Assembly: GCA_964523725.1 (NCBI GenBank)
Contig: CAZGAU010000255.1
Span: forward strand, 1 to 5,350
From: JADJNW01 sp964523725
GTDB lineage: Bacteria > Bacteroidota > Bacteroidia > Chitinophagales > Saprospiraceae
Reading direction: 5' to 3'
DNA length: 5,350 nt
Part shown: in pieces, positions 1 to 5,314 of the stretch
Layout: each line of letters opens with the position of its first letter
Numbering within the stretch: the stretch's first letter is position 1
Made by a program: the position numbers and the translations under genes
Notes under the pieces: generated by a model
Told to the model about the DNA's origin: nothing
Databases searched by the model: none
What the model saw: only the letters and a program-made list of their open reading frames with translations

Positions 1-1786
1 TATCCTGGCTCAGGAACAGATCATAAAAACCCGCCTGCAAAATCTGATTGCCAATGCCCAGGAATGCCTTCGCGCCGATGATGCGCTGCTCGGGAATAAA
101 TTCGCCGCTTTCACCCCGAAGTTTATACACAATGTCGGTGCTATTTACAAAGTGCTCTGATTCAATTACTTCATCGCGACCAATGGTGTAAGCAATTTTC
201 TTTGCCCGATTCGACGAGATCGCCATTTTGTACAACATGGGAATAAAAATCTCACCGCTCTGCGCCAGATTGTTGAACTGCTCATCCAGCGGTGCTACGC
301 AGACGTACAAGTTGCCCTGCCCCACCCGGAACTTTGATAAAAAAGCATTGCCATCGCGGTAGGTCAGCAATTGTTCCTCGCCACGGGCATTGGTACGATT
401 GGTACGGAAATTACCCTGTGTGGTAGGCAGGCGCAGGTTGGCGCTGCGGTTTTCAAATACATCCCGGAAGATAAATTCTTCGGTGTTCACCGAGCCTACG
501 TTCTTTTCACTTTGTTCAAAACTCTGGAAATCATTTGCCGGAAAGGCGCCCAGAAAACTGCGGTACGAATTCAAATCCGCCTGCCGCGCCGGAAACACCA
601 GCACATTCCCGCCGTTTTCCGCGTATTGCTTGAGCTCCGCCGCCAAACCGGAAGAGATCGTCAGCAATTCATTCAACACAATCATCTGATAATTCGGAAA
701 TTGCGAATACTCCAGATTGCGACTGAATTGATTGGTCGCCCGGAAATTCTGAATGCCCGCGAAAGCCGCATCCAGATAACGACTCGGCGTTTCTTCATTG
801 ATAATCAGCACATTGATAACTTCTGGCACATCAAAAGTGACAAAATATTTATCATCAAACTGGATCGGATAATCGGTGATGGCCAACTCCGCATTATGCC
901 AGCCGGTACGCAAAGTCGTAATTGGTACAGTATCGGTCACCGCGCTGCGCCCCGGAATGCTCATGGTTCCTACCGGTTTGCTTTGCCCTTCGTAACGAAT
1001 GCTCAGGCGCACGTTGTCGGCGTCTTCATCGCTGTAATTACGCACCGAAACCAATAGATTATTCGTCTGATTCAACATCTGCACCGGCGCTTCAAACCAC
1101 GCAGAATCAATACCCACATTGCGCTCCTGTACGGCTTGTAAAGGCACGAGGTTGATTTCCAGCAAGGTATCCTGATAACTCTGCACATCCACCATATTCT
1201 GCTGAAAATCGGAGATGATGTAAGCAGACTGCGTTTCCGCTTTGCCGGTATTCAATGCCTGTTGCTGGCGCGTCAGTACTTTCGACAATTCCCGCGTAGC
1301 CGGTGAAATCTGGATTTCATCGATCAGGTTCATAGCATCATCGCGACTCACCAGACGCTGGTGCCGCCCTTCAAAGTCAGCTGTCAGAATCTGGAATTCA
1401 TCTTCCACGCCGTAAGCTTGCACGATCTCGCGGGCGCGTTGCTTGGCGCGTTCGAGCAGCGGCGCTTCCTGACTCAGGGCGGTCATACTGAACGAATTAT
1501 CTACGAATACGCTCACCGCTTTTTGTCCTTGTTTTACTTCTGCGTCTTGCGGAATAAAAGGCTGCGCAAACGCCAGCACCAGAAACAGCACCGCCAGCAG
1601 CCGCGCGATCAGCACCAGGATATTGCGGAGCTTGGAGCGCGCGCTCGTCTCCTCTTTCACCTCGCGCAGAAACCGCACATTGGTAAAATACACCTTCTTG
1701 AACCTGCGGAAATAAAACAAATGCAGGATAATCGGAATCGCCAAAGCCGCCAGCGCAAACAGAAATGTCGGGTATAAAAATTGCAT
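1..1786 (-). CDS. BatA-domain / von Willebrand factor A membrane protein (3' end outside window)
   Basis: The frame is open from ATG at 1786 to the left edge of the window: 595 codons with no stop, so the C-terminus is missing. The protein starts MQFLYPTFLFALAALAIPII, a first membrane segment at about residues 5-26. A basic stretch (RRFKK, 27-31) and a second membrane segment (about 54-78, ending AFAQPF) complete the N-terminal double-membrane BatA domain. A VWA domain follows from about residue 90, with MIDAS motif D96-N-S98-F-S100 in VFVDNSFSM and a typical YIISDFQ strand later. At about residues 320-420 there is an alpha/beta segment (VINVLIINEE, then QYAENGGNVLVFPA) resembling the glutamine-amidotransferase-like fold often found in these proteins. 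Family members are inner-membrane proteins with a large periplasmic part; their exact role is poorly defined, with Bacteroides aerotolerance proposed for the Bat operon. This stand-alone long form need not share that role. The start fits the conserved family N-terminus. GC content is clearly higher than in the genes to the right. Confidence 0.9.
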   Translation of the reverse strand, partial: MQFLYPTFLFALAALAIPIILHLFYFRRFKKVYFTNVRFLREVKEETSARSKLRNILVLIARLLAVLFLVLAFAQPFIPQDAEVKQGQKAVSVFVDNSFSMTALSQEAPLLERAKQRAREIVQAYGVEDEFQILTADFEGRHQRLVSRDDAMNLIDEIQISPATRELSKVLTRQQQALNTGKAETQSAYIISDFQQNMVDVQSYQDTLLEINLVPLQAVQERNVGIDSAWFEAPVQMLNQTNNLLVSVRNYSDEDADNVRLSIRYEGQSKPVGTMSIPGRSAVTDTVPITTLRTGWHNAELAITDYPIQFDDKYFVTFDVPEVINVLIINEETPSRYLDAAFAGIQNFRATNQFSRNLEYSQFPNYQMIVLNELLTISSGLAAELKQYAENGGNVLVFPARQADLNSYRSFLGAFPANDFQSFEQSEKNVGSVNTEEFIFRDVFENRSANLRLPTTQGNFRTNRTNARGEEQLLTYRDGNAFLSKFRVGQGNLYVCVAPLDEQFNNLAQSGEIFIPMLYKMAISSNRAKKIAYTIGRDEVIESEHFVNSTDIVYKLRGESGEFIPEQRIIGAKAFLGIGNQILQAGFYDLFLSQD

Positions 1787-1800
1787 CGCTCTTTTTTATT

Positions 1801-1897
1801 TGGAATACCGGAGTGCCTGGAGTACTGGATTTATGCCTTTTCAACACGCCAAAAATCCCCCACTCCATTACTCCACTTTTGGATTAACGCCAAAAAT
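1801..1897 (-). repeat. Structured BatA leader: GGAGT/ACTCC inverted units and an 11-bp direct repeat
   Basis: Two kinds of repeat overlap here. ACGCCAAAAAT occurs at 1846-1856 and again at 1887-1897 (period 41); the second copy contains the promoter -7 element. Between the second copy and the gene lie GGAGT-type units: GGAGTACTGGA (1819-1829) pairs with TCCATTACTCC (1864-1874) at 10 of 11 positions, and GGAGTG (1810-1815) is exactly complementary to CACTCC (1861-1866). The two pairings share bases around 1864-1866, so they are alternatives. The transcript could therefore form one of two stem-loops ahead of the start codon. A regulatory role (attenuator or stability element) is possible but not shown. 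It could equally be a dispersed repeat. Confidence 0.45.
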
Positions 1898-1920
1898 ACG
1901 GATTCCCTTGTAACTGCCAA
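1891..1920 (-). promoter_or_regulatory. Bacteroidota-type promoter for the BatA-VWA gene
   Basis: On the minus strand TTG (1920-1918) is followed after 19 bases by TATTTTTG (1898-1891), a full match to the Bacteroidota primary-sigma -7 consensus TAnnTTTG at the expected distance from a -33 TTG. Transcription would start near 1884, giving a leader of roughly 100 bases before ATG at 1786. No Shine-Dalgarno sequence precedes the start, which is normal for the phylum. This is the only full consensus promoter I found in the window. It is assigned from the motif and spacing alone. Confidence 0.6.
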
Positions 1921-1973
1921 GTATTTCTTGTGGCGGGAAGTGTTATGGAAGGGTTAAAGGTGAAGGATTTGGG

Positions 1974-2037
1974 ATGAACGATTGGGCTATGTGTCGTGCC
2001 CGCGTTTAGCCGTTCTAAACGTCATAGCCTTGTTCAT
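1974..2037. repeat. attC-like imperfect palindrome between DinB and BatA genes (site D)
   Basis: The outer box ATGAAC (1974-1979) pairs fully with GTTCAT (2032-2037). After unpaired spacers of 5 bases (left) and 2 bases (right), GGCTATG (1985-1991) pairs with CATAGCC (2023-2029). A terminal hairpin CGTTTAG / CTAAACG (2003-2009 / 2015-2021, loop CCGTT) sits inside, leaving an 11-base bulge on the left and 1 base on the right. The order outer box, spacer, inner arm, variable head matches the R''-L''-L'-R' plan of integron attC sites. The site begins 3 bases after the DinB stop codon. The left arm shares GCTATGTGT and GTGC with site B. It is the last member of the repeat family before the resident BatA gene and could mark the end of an array. 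The palindrome itself is certain; the attC reading is inferred. Confidence 0.6.
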
Positions 2038-2040
2038 TTT

Positions 2041-2517
2041 TTACGCTTTATCAGACGCCATTATCTTTTTAATCAAAGAAACTTGCCCTAAATGATAGTA
2101 ACTATGCTCAATAACGCCTTCAATATTCCTTCGGTAAGTTCCATATTTCTCATCTGCAAAGATGTCGCCTAATTTTTCTTCTGACATCCGCTCGACTTGA
2201 TTGGCAAACTTCTCCGCATTCGTCCACAGGTCATTTAACAGATTTTCCCAATCTTCTTTTGATTTTATTTCGGGAAGATCAAAACTATATTTATCTCTAA
2301 TTTCAAGCACTCCTTCTTCAAAAAACTTCAAAATTCCTTCTATGTAATAATTAATATGGTACGTCAGAGCGGCAATCGTGTTTAACGATCCAATTTTGTG
2401 CGTTGCTTCCTGCCAGGTCACGCCTGATAATTGATCCCTGTAATTGGTATTGGCTATCCATTTACCATCTAAAAGAACTTCTCTGAAACGTTTTGCAAGT
2501 TGGTTTGAATGTTCCAT
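2041..2517 (-). CDS. DinB/YfiT-like family protein (putative metal-dependent enzyme)
   Basis: A 158-residue protein starting MEHSNQLAKR and ending KIMASDKA, the usual length for DinB-like four-helix-bundle proteins. The family binds a divalent metal through three histidines. Candidates here are H54 in LTYHINYY and H138/H142 in EHSYYHLGQ, which have the expected HxxxH spacing in the last helix. Characterised relatives include thiol-dependent S-transferases such as bacillithiol transferases, but the substrate of this one cannot be read from sequence. The frame stays open upstream into the assembly gap. I chose the ATG at 2517 because it gives a family-length protein with a typical N-terminus and because the codons before it (FVLD-less, hydrophobic and unlike the family) look non-coding. 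There is no Shine-Dalgarno site; the leader is AT-rich (TATAAAAATATAATA before ATG). It is a stand-alone gene between two repeat-bearing intergenic regions, with lower GC than BatA. DinB-like genes are common cargo of cassette arrays, which fits the context. Confidence 0.85.
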   Translation of the reverse strand: MEHSNQLAKRFREVLLDGKWIANTNYRDQLSGVTWQEATHKIGSLNTIAALTYHINYYIEGILKFFEEGVLEIRDKYSFDLPEIKSKEDWENLLNDLWTNAEKFANQVERMSEEKLGDIFADEKYGTYRRNIEGVIEHSYYHLGQVSLIKKIMASDKA

Positions 2518-2600
2518 TATTATATTTTTATAGCACATTGATATTGCCAAAGGCAGCAAGGCAAGCACAGAGAGGTATCTTGCCACAGTCAAGTACAAAT

Positions 2601-2700
2601 NNNNNNNNNNNNNNNNNNNNNNNNNNNNNNNNNNNNNNNNNNNNNNNNNNNNNNNNNNNNNNNNNNNNNNNNNNNNNNNNNNNNNNNNNNNNNNNNNNNN
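2601..2700. other. Assembly gap of 100 N, with unassigned flank 2518-2600
   Basis: Exactly 100 unknown bases lie between the GNAT and DinB genes, the usual placeholder for a scaffold gap of unknown true length. The gap cuts a palindromic intergenic site whose first half is visible at 2712-2733; inverted repeats commonly break short-read assemblies. The flank at 2518-2600 shows no gene, no clear promoter and no recognisable matching arm. The missing sequence could therefore hold more than the other half of one site, even a further gene. Confidence 0.9.
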
Positions 2701-2711
2701 CATAGCGGTTT

Positions 2712-2733
2712 GGCGCCATGCACTTTTGTTGGC
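2712..2733. repeat. Half of an attC-like site interrupted by the assembly gap (site C)
   Basis: In gene orientation this reads AGCCAAC box, AAAAGTGCATGGC arm, then GGCGCC, starting 13 bases after the GNAT stop codon. It occupies the same position as the first half of sites A and B. The arm resembles site A (TATAAGTAATGGC) and site B (TATACGTAATGC). On the + strand the outer box GTTGGCT (2728-2734) fits six of seven positions of the integron core-site consensus GTTRRRY. The partner arm is not in the visible sequence and presumably lies in the N run. Assignment rests on position and partial similarity, so it is weaker than for the three complete sites. Confidence 0.4.
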
Positions 2734-2746
2734 TGCCGGCTCTATT

Positions 2747-3208
2747 TCATTTTCCGGTTAAGTGTAGCTTCATTCCTTCATGCGTTGCTTTAAATCCAAG
2801 TTTTTCATAAAATCTCAATGCCTCAGGTCGTTTCTTGTCAGTTGTCAATTGAATGACATGGGCTTTTCGTGCTTGCGCTCTTTCGATTGCCCACATACAC
2901 ATTTTTTCACCAATTCCTTTACCTCGAAAGTCTTCCCGAATTCTTACTGCTTCTATTTGCGCCCGAATTCCACCCTGATAGGTTAAATACTGTATAAAGG
3001 ATAGTTGCAAAGTTCCAATCAATTCACCATTTTCATCTTCCAGGACTATCAATTCCTGATTATCGTCATTGTTAATCTTTTCAAAAGCGACATAATACTG
3101 ATCAGGTAATGGGTCGTTAAAATTTTCTCTCAACTTCCCAAGCTTGTCATTGGCTAACATCTTTACAATTTCCAAGACATCTTCCCTTTTTGCTTGCCTG
3201 AATATCAT
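2747..3208 (-). CDS. GNAT family N-acetyltransferase
   Basis: A complete 153-residue protein, start ATG at 3208 and stop TGA. It has the layout of a single-domain GNAT enzyme, which moves an acetyl group from acetyl-CoA to an amine. The N-terminal strand and helix are MIFRQAKREDVLEIVKML. A central sheet follows (ELIVLEDENGELIGTLQLSF, about 52-71). The acetyl-CoA pyrophosphate-binding motif A is at 85-104 with the loop R95-G-K-G-I-G100. Motif B at about 129-148 includes ALRFYEKLGFKATHEGM, where the Tyr is the usual general-acid candidate. The substrate is unknown; members act on antibiotics, polyamines, amino acids or protein N-termini. The protein has no signal peptide and is probably cytoplasmic. 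The leader before the ATG is almost pure A with no Shine-Dalgarno site or consensus promoter. Neighbours on both sides are repeat-bearing spacers rather than functional partners. Confidence 0.92.
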   Translation of the reverse strand: MIFRQAKREDVLEIVKMLANDKLGKLRENFNDPLPDQYYVAFEKINNDDNQELIVLEDENGELIGTLQLSFIQYLTYQGGIRAQIEAVRIREDFRGKGIGEKMCMWAIERAQARKAHVIQLTTDKKRPEALRFYEKLGFKATHEGMKLHLTGK

Positions 3209-3233
3209 TTTTTCTTTTATTTTTTTGTTTGTT

Positions 3234-3357
3234 GCTAATGGTTCAGCTATGTGTGGTGCGGGATTTCAAGGTACTTCACTTTCCGTTTAGCATTTAGTTT
3301 ATGTATTGTAATTACATTCATTTTAGCACTTTAGCCCGCATTACGTATAGCCATTGC
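3234..3357. repeat. attC-like imperfect palindrome between lipoprotein and GNAT genes (site B)
   Basis: The main stem pairs 3246-3262 (GCTATGTGTGGTGCGGG) with 3335-3351 (CCCGCATTACGTATAGC). All 17 positions pair on the + strand, 13 Watson-Crick and 4 G-T. On the minus strand those four become A-C mismatches. Outside it AATG (3237-3240) pairs with CATT (3352-3355), with 5 unpaired bases (GTTCA) on the left and none on the right. The outer boxes read AAT/ATT where sites A and D have AAC/GTT. The 72-base head (3263-3334) is AT-rich and contains TGTAATTACA. CGTTTAGC (3284-3291) also occurs in site D (2003-2010). The site ends about 25 bases before the GNAT start. Confidence 0.6.
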
Positions 3358-3382
3358 GGTGCGCTGGCTTTTTATTTATTTC

Positions 3383-3410
3383 TGCAATATCAATTAGTTC
3401 AATTATTGCA
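3383..3410 (-). terminator. Hairpin downstream of the lipoprotein gene, possible terminator
   Basis: TGCAATA (3383-3389) and TATTGCA (3404-3410) form a perfect 7-bp stem around a short AT-rich interior that can add an AATT pair. It lies 32 bases after the lipoprotein stop codon, where a terminator would be expected. The stem is AT-rich and no uninterrupted U run follows in the transcript, so it is a poor intrinsic terminator by the classical definition. It could also be part of cassette flanking DNA. Confidence 0.3.
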
Positions 3411-3441
3411 CAGATAAAGTTGAAATATTGAACCCAGACTA

Positions 3442-4113
3442 TTACCGTTTCAATTTTTTAAAATTAGTTTGTCCGCAATAAATTTCTATATCATTAATTC
3501 TATAAAAAAGATTTTGCTCTTTTAAGCTAAGACCCGCTCGCATCACCCCTTCTACCCCTTTATTAAAGAGCGTTACGACATAAAAAACACTTGAATCTTT
3601 TGGATTAATAGTTCTTTGCAACGAGGACGATTTATGAAGTCCATTATTTAAAAAAGATTCTAAACCTGTTAGACCATAATCAAACAAGGGTTCTTTCTCA
3701 AGAGTCATTGTGTCGGAAGGAAGAAATATTTTAAAGTAGTTGCCCGCTGAAGATAATAGCTCAAATGAATCTGCAGGAAAATCAATCGTCAATTCAAAAG
3801 GATTAGCTGTTTGATTAGTTATACGAGTCCAAAATATAGCATAAACATAGTCTTTAACATTAGGATCCGTGTATTTTAGTCCACCTTTGGGTAAGCTGTT
3901 TTCTATTATCAGACTTTTACCCATAGAATCAATATACTCATATTTTGTGTCAATATATTTGTCATTATGATGAGTCAGTGGTTTTTGACTTTCGACATTT
4001 TCTGTAGAGCCCAATGTGTCTGTATCAACTGTATCTGGCCTTGATTTACTGCCCTGTCCACAGGAAAAGAGCCCTGTAGTAGCCATAATCAATATTATTA
4101 TAATTTTTCTCAT
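3442..4113 (-). CDS. Lipoprotein of unknown function
   Basis: A complete 223-residue protein. Residues 1-18 form a lipoprotein signal: basic start MRK, hydrophobic run IIIILIMATTG, and lipobox LFSC with the lipidated Cys18 followed by Gly. A polar linker (about 19-50, rich in S, T, D) leads to a mature domain from about residue 55 to the end. This domain has alternating hydrophobic strands: YAIFWTRITNQTANPFELTI (91-110), YFKIFLPSDTMTL (126-138), VFYVVTLFNKG (176-186) and the end strand NDIEIYCG. This suggests a beta-sandwich-like domain, and N-T-NPFELTI recalls domains that support surface or envelope proteins. I do not recognise a named domain, so no function is given. It is probably an envelope-anchored, periplasm-facing or surface protein. 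The start is fixed by the signal peptide; only 14 bases separate the core of the upstream palindromic site (CACAAC, ending at 4128) from the ATG. Confidence 0.85.
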   Translation of the reverse strand: MRKIIIILIMATTGLFSCGQGSKSRPDTVDTDTLGSTENVESQKPLTHHNDKYIDTKYEYIDSMGKSLIIENSLPKGGLKYTDPNVKDYVYAIFWTRITNQTANPFELTIDFPADSFELLSSAGNYFKIFLPSDTMTLEKEPLFDYGLTGLESFLNNGLHKSSSLQRTINPKDSSVFYVVTLFNKGVEGVMRAGLSLKEQNLFYRINDIEIYCGQTNFKKLKR

Positions 4114-4127
4114 TTTTTTAGTTCGCC

Positions 4128-4257
4128 CACAACGGTAAATTGTATGAGTAGTGGCAGATTGCGGGCTTCTTCCCTGTCAAACCGCTACGCAGTTTAAGCG
4201 GGCTACATATCTTAATATTTACCACATCACCTGCCATTACTTATACAAAATGTTATA
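4128..4257. repeat. attC-like imperfect palindrome between serine hydrolase and lipoprotein genes (site A)
   Basis: The main stem pairs 4140-4157 (TTGTATGAGTAGTGGCAG) with 4231-4248 (CTGCCATTACTTATACAA). All 18 positions pair on the + strand, 16 Watson-Crick and 2 G-T. Outer boxes CACAAC (4128-4133) and GTTATA (4252-4257) pair at 4 of 6 positions on the + strand; the other two become G-T wobbles on the minus strand. Spacers are 6 bases (left) and 3 bases (right). The head carries a small hairpin, AAACCGC / GCAGTTT (4179-4185 / 4189-4195, loop TAC), and a direct repeat GCGGGCT at 4161-4167 and 4198-4204. The serine hydrolase stop codon (4253-4255) lies inside the right outer box, as is common for genes in integron cassettes. 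Confidence 0.62.
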
Positions 4258-5314
4258 CGCTTTTTTTATTCCTTAATATTTTGACAATTCGGCTATATAT
4301 TATTTCCGCTAAATTCCAGTCATATCCATCAAAATTGGTTGTATTATTGAATTGGATTACAACCATGTCCATGTCTTTGTGGTATTTTGCGATACTCTGA
4401 TAGCCAACAAGCAGTCCTGTATGTTCATACACGTAAATCGAGGAATAGATTTCCTGTTCACCTTCATTAAATACAGAACCATCGTTTAATGCTCGCAAGA
4501 ATATACCTACATCCTCTGCTGTAGCTAGCATTAAGCCTGTGTCTTCATACTTAAAATCTTCATCAACCCCAACATAATAGCCACTCATCACATCGTCTAT
4601 ATCCACTTCACTAAGCGAGCCGAAAGTATTTTTCAACCCAAGTGGATTCAAAATTTCCTCCTTGATATATTGTTGATGGGGATAGCCCAACGTTTTATCA
4701 ATGAGGTCCTCAATCAACATATAATTGGTATTTGAATAACCATAATCTTCACCTGGTTCAAAGTCAGCGGGTAAATCAAGTGCGTAATCAAGTGTTTCTT
4801 GTCTGCTTTTTGGAGGTTTTTTCCAATAATTAGGATGGTCTACAAAATTGGGAATACCACTCCGATGTTGCAGCATCATTCTCAAGGTTATTTTGTCTGA
4901 ATATTCAATTCTGCCCGCAAGTTCTGGAAAGTATTCAGCGAGTGTTTCATCCAAAGACAAACGCCCTGCTTTTACTAATTTTGCGGTAGCAACAGCGACA
5001 TATAGTTTGGTAATACTGGCAATCTTGAATAAGGCTTGCGGGTAGGCAGGTATTTTATTTTTTCGGTCGTGCCAGCCTGCGGCATAAAACTCCGGTGGCT
5101 TCCCAGCTTGGTCTATGTAAACAATCATACCATCAAATCCATAACCAATTGCTTCATCCAGTTGTTCCTGAACCGAATTTGGTATTGGCAAAATCCAAGC
5201 TTTTACCAATATCCATGGAACGAAGTACAAGGAGCTTATACTTGCAATAATAAATGCTATTCTGAGTATTCCCCGCAAAAGCGGGGCATGCTGTTTTGTT
5301 TGTTTCATCTTCAT
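4253..5314 (-). CDS. Membrane-anchored serine hydrolase, beta-lactamase class C / PBP-like family
   Basis: A complete 353-residue protein with all three family motifs. S100-I-T-K103 carries the nucleophilic Ser and the Lys base (context FKIASITKLYVAVA), Y193-S-N195 is the YxN motif (GYSNTNYML), and H298-T-G300 is the KTG-box equivalent. LQHRSGIPNF (148-157) is the usual conserved segment between the first two motifs. A hydrophobic segment at about 15-42 with Arg/Lys before it is a signal anchor, so the catalytic domain should face the periplasm. Family members include beta-lactamases, D-aminopeptidases, esterases and peptidoglycan-related peptidases. HTG in place of KTG and the single anchor argue for an esterase or peptidase rather than a true antibiotic resistance enzyme, but this is inference. 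The frame has no stop between the ATG at 5314 and the window edge. I keep 5314 because MKMKQTKQ then a membrane segment is a natural N-terminus; ATG at 5308 is an alternative. The stop codon lies within the downstream repeat. Confidence 0.9.
   Translation of the reverse strand: MKMKQTKQHAPLLRGILRIAFIIASISSLYFVPWILVKAWILPIPNSVQEQLDEAIGYGFDGMIVYIDQAGKPPEFYAAGWHDRKNKIPAYPQALFKIASITKLYVAVATAKLVKAGRLSLDETLAEYFPELAGRIEYSDKITLRMMLQHRSGIPNFVDHPNYWKKPPKSRQETLDYALDLPADFEPGEDYGYSNTNYMLIEDLIDKTLGYPHQQYIKEEILNPLGLKNTFGSLSEVDIDDVMSGYYVGVDEDFKYEDTGLMLATAEDVGIFLRALNDGSVFNEGEQEIYSSIYVYEHTGLLVGYQSIAKYHKDMDMVVIQFNNTTNFDGYDWNLAEIIYSRIVKILRNKKSV

Noticed and set aside
371..1155. Three plus-strand open frames across the BatA region
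   Set aside because: They overlap a continuous 595-codon minus-strand frame with clear BatA and VWA motifs, and their translations show no recognisable domain.
1361..1868. Plus-strand frame at 1361-1777 and minus-strand frame at 1497-1868
   Set aside because: Both are other-frame readings of the BatA N-terminal region. The true frame gives the conserved BatA membrane domain and a DNSFS metal-site motif.
2518..2703. Extension of the DinB frame upstream through the assembly gap, and other frames spanning the N run
   Set aside because: The reading depends on unknown bases. The ATG at 2517 already gives a family-length protein, and the upstream residues look unlike the family.
2780..2986. Plus-strand frame within the GNAT gene
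   Set aside because: It is an antisense reading of a well-supported acetyltransferase and has no domain of its own.
1974..4257. CRISPR array
   Set aside because: The repeats are palindromic, unequal in length and separated by whole genes; there are no short regular spacers.
1974..4257. Simple rho-independent terminators as the full explanation of the palindromes
   Set aside because: The stems are too long and interrupted, have large heads, lack a following U run, share sequence motifs between sites, and pair better on the non-coding strand.
4848..5045. Plus-strand frame within the serine hydrolase gene
   Set aside because: It is antisense to the conserved SITK region of the hydrolase.
4253..5314. 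Calling the serine hydrolase an antibiotic-resistance beta-lactamase
   Set aside because: The motifs place it in the broad class C/PBP-like superfamily, but HTG instead of KTG, the membrane anchor and the lack of AmpC-like context do not support resistance activity.
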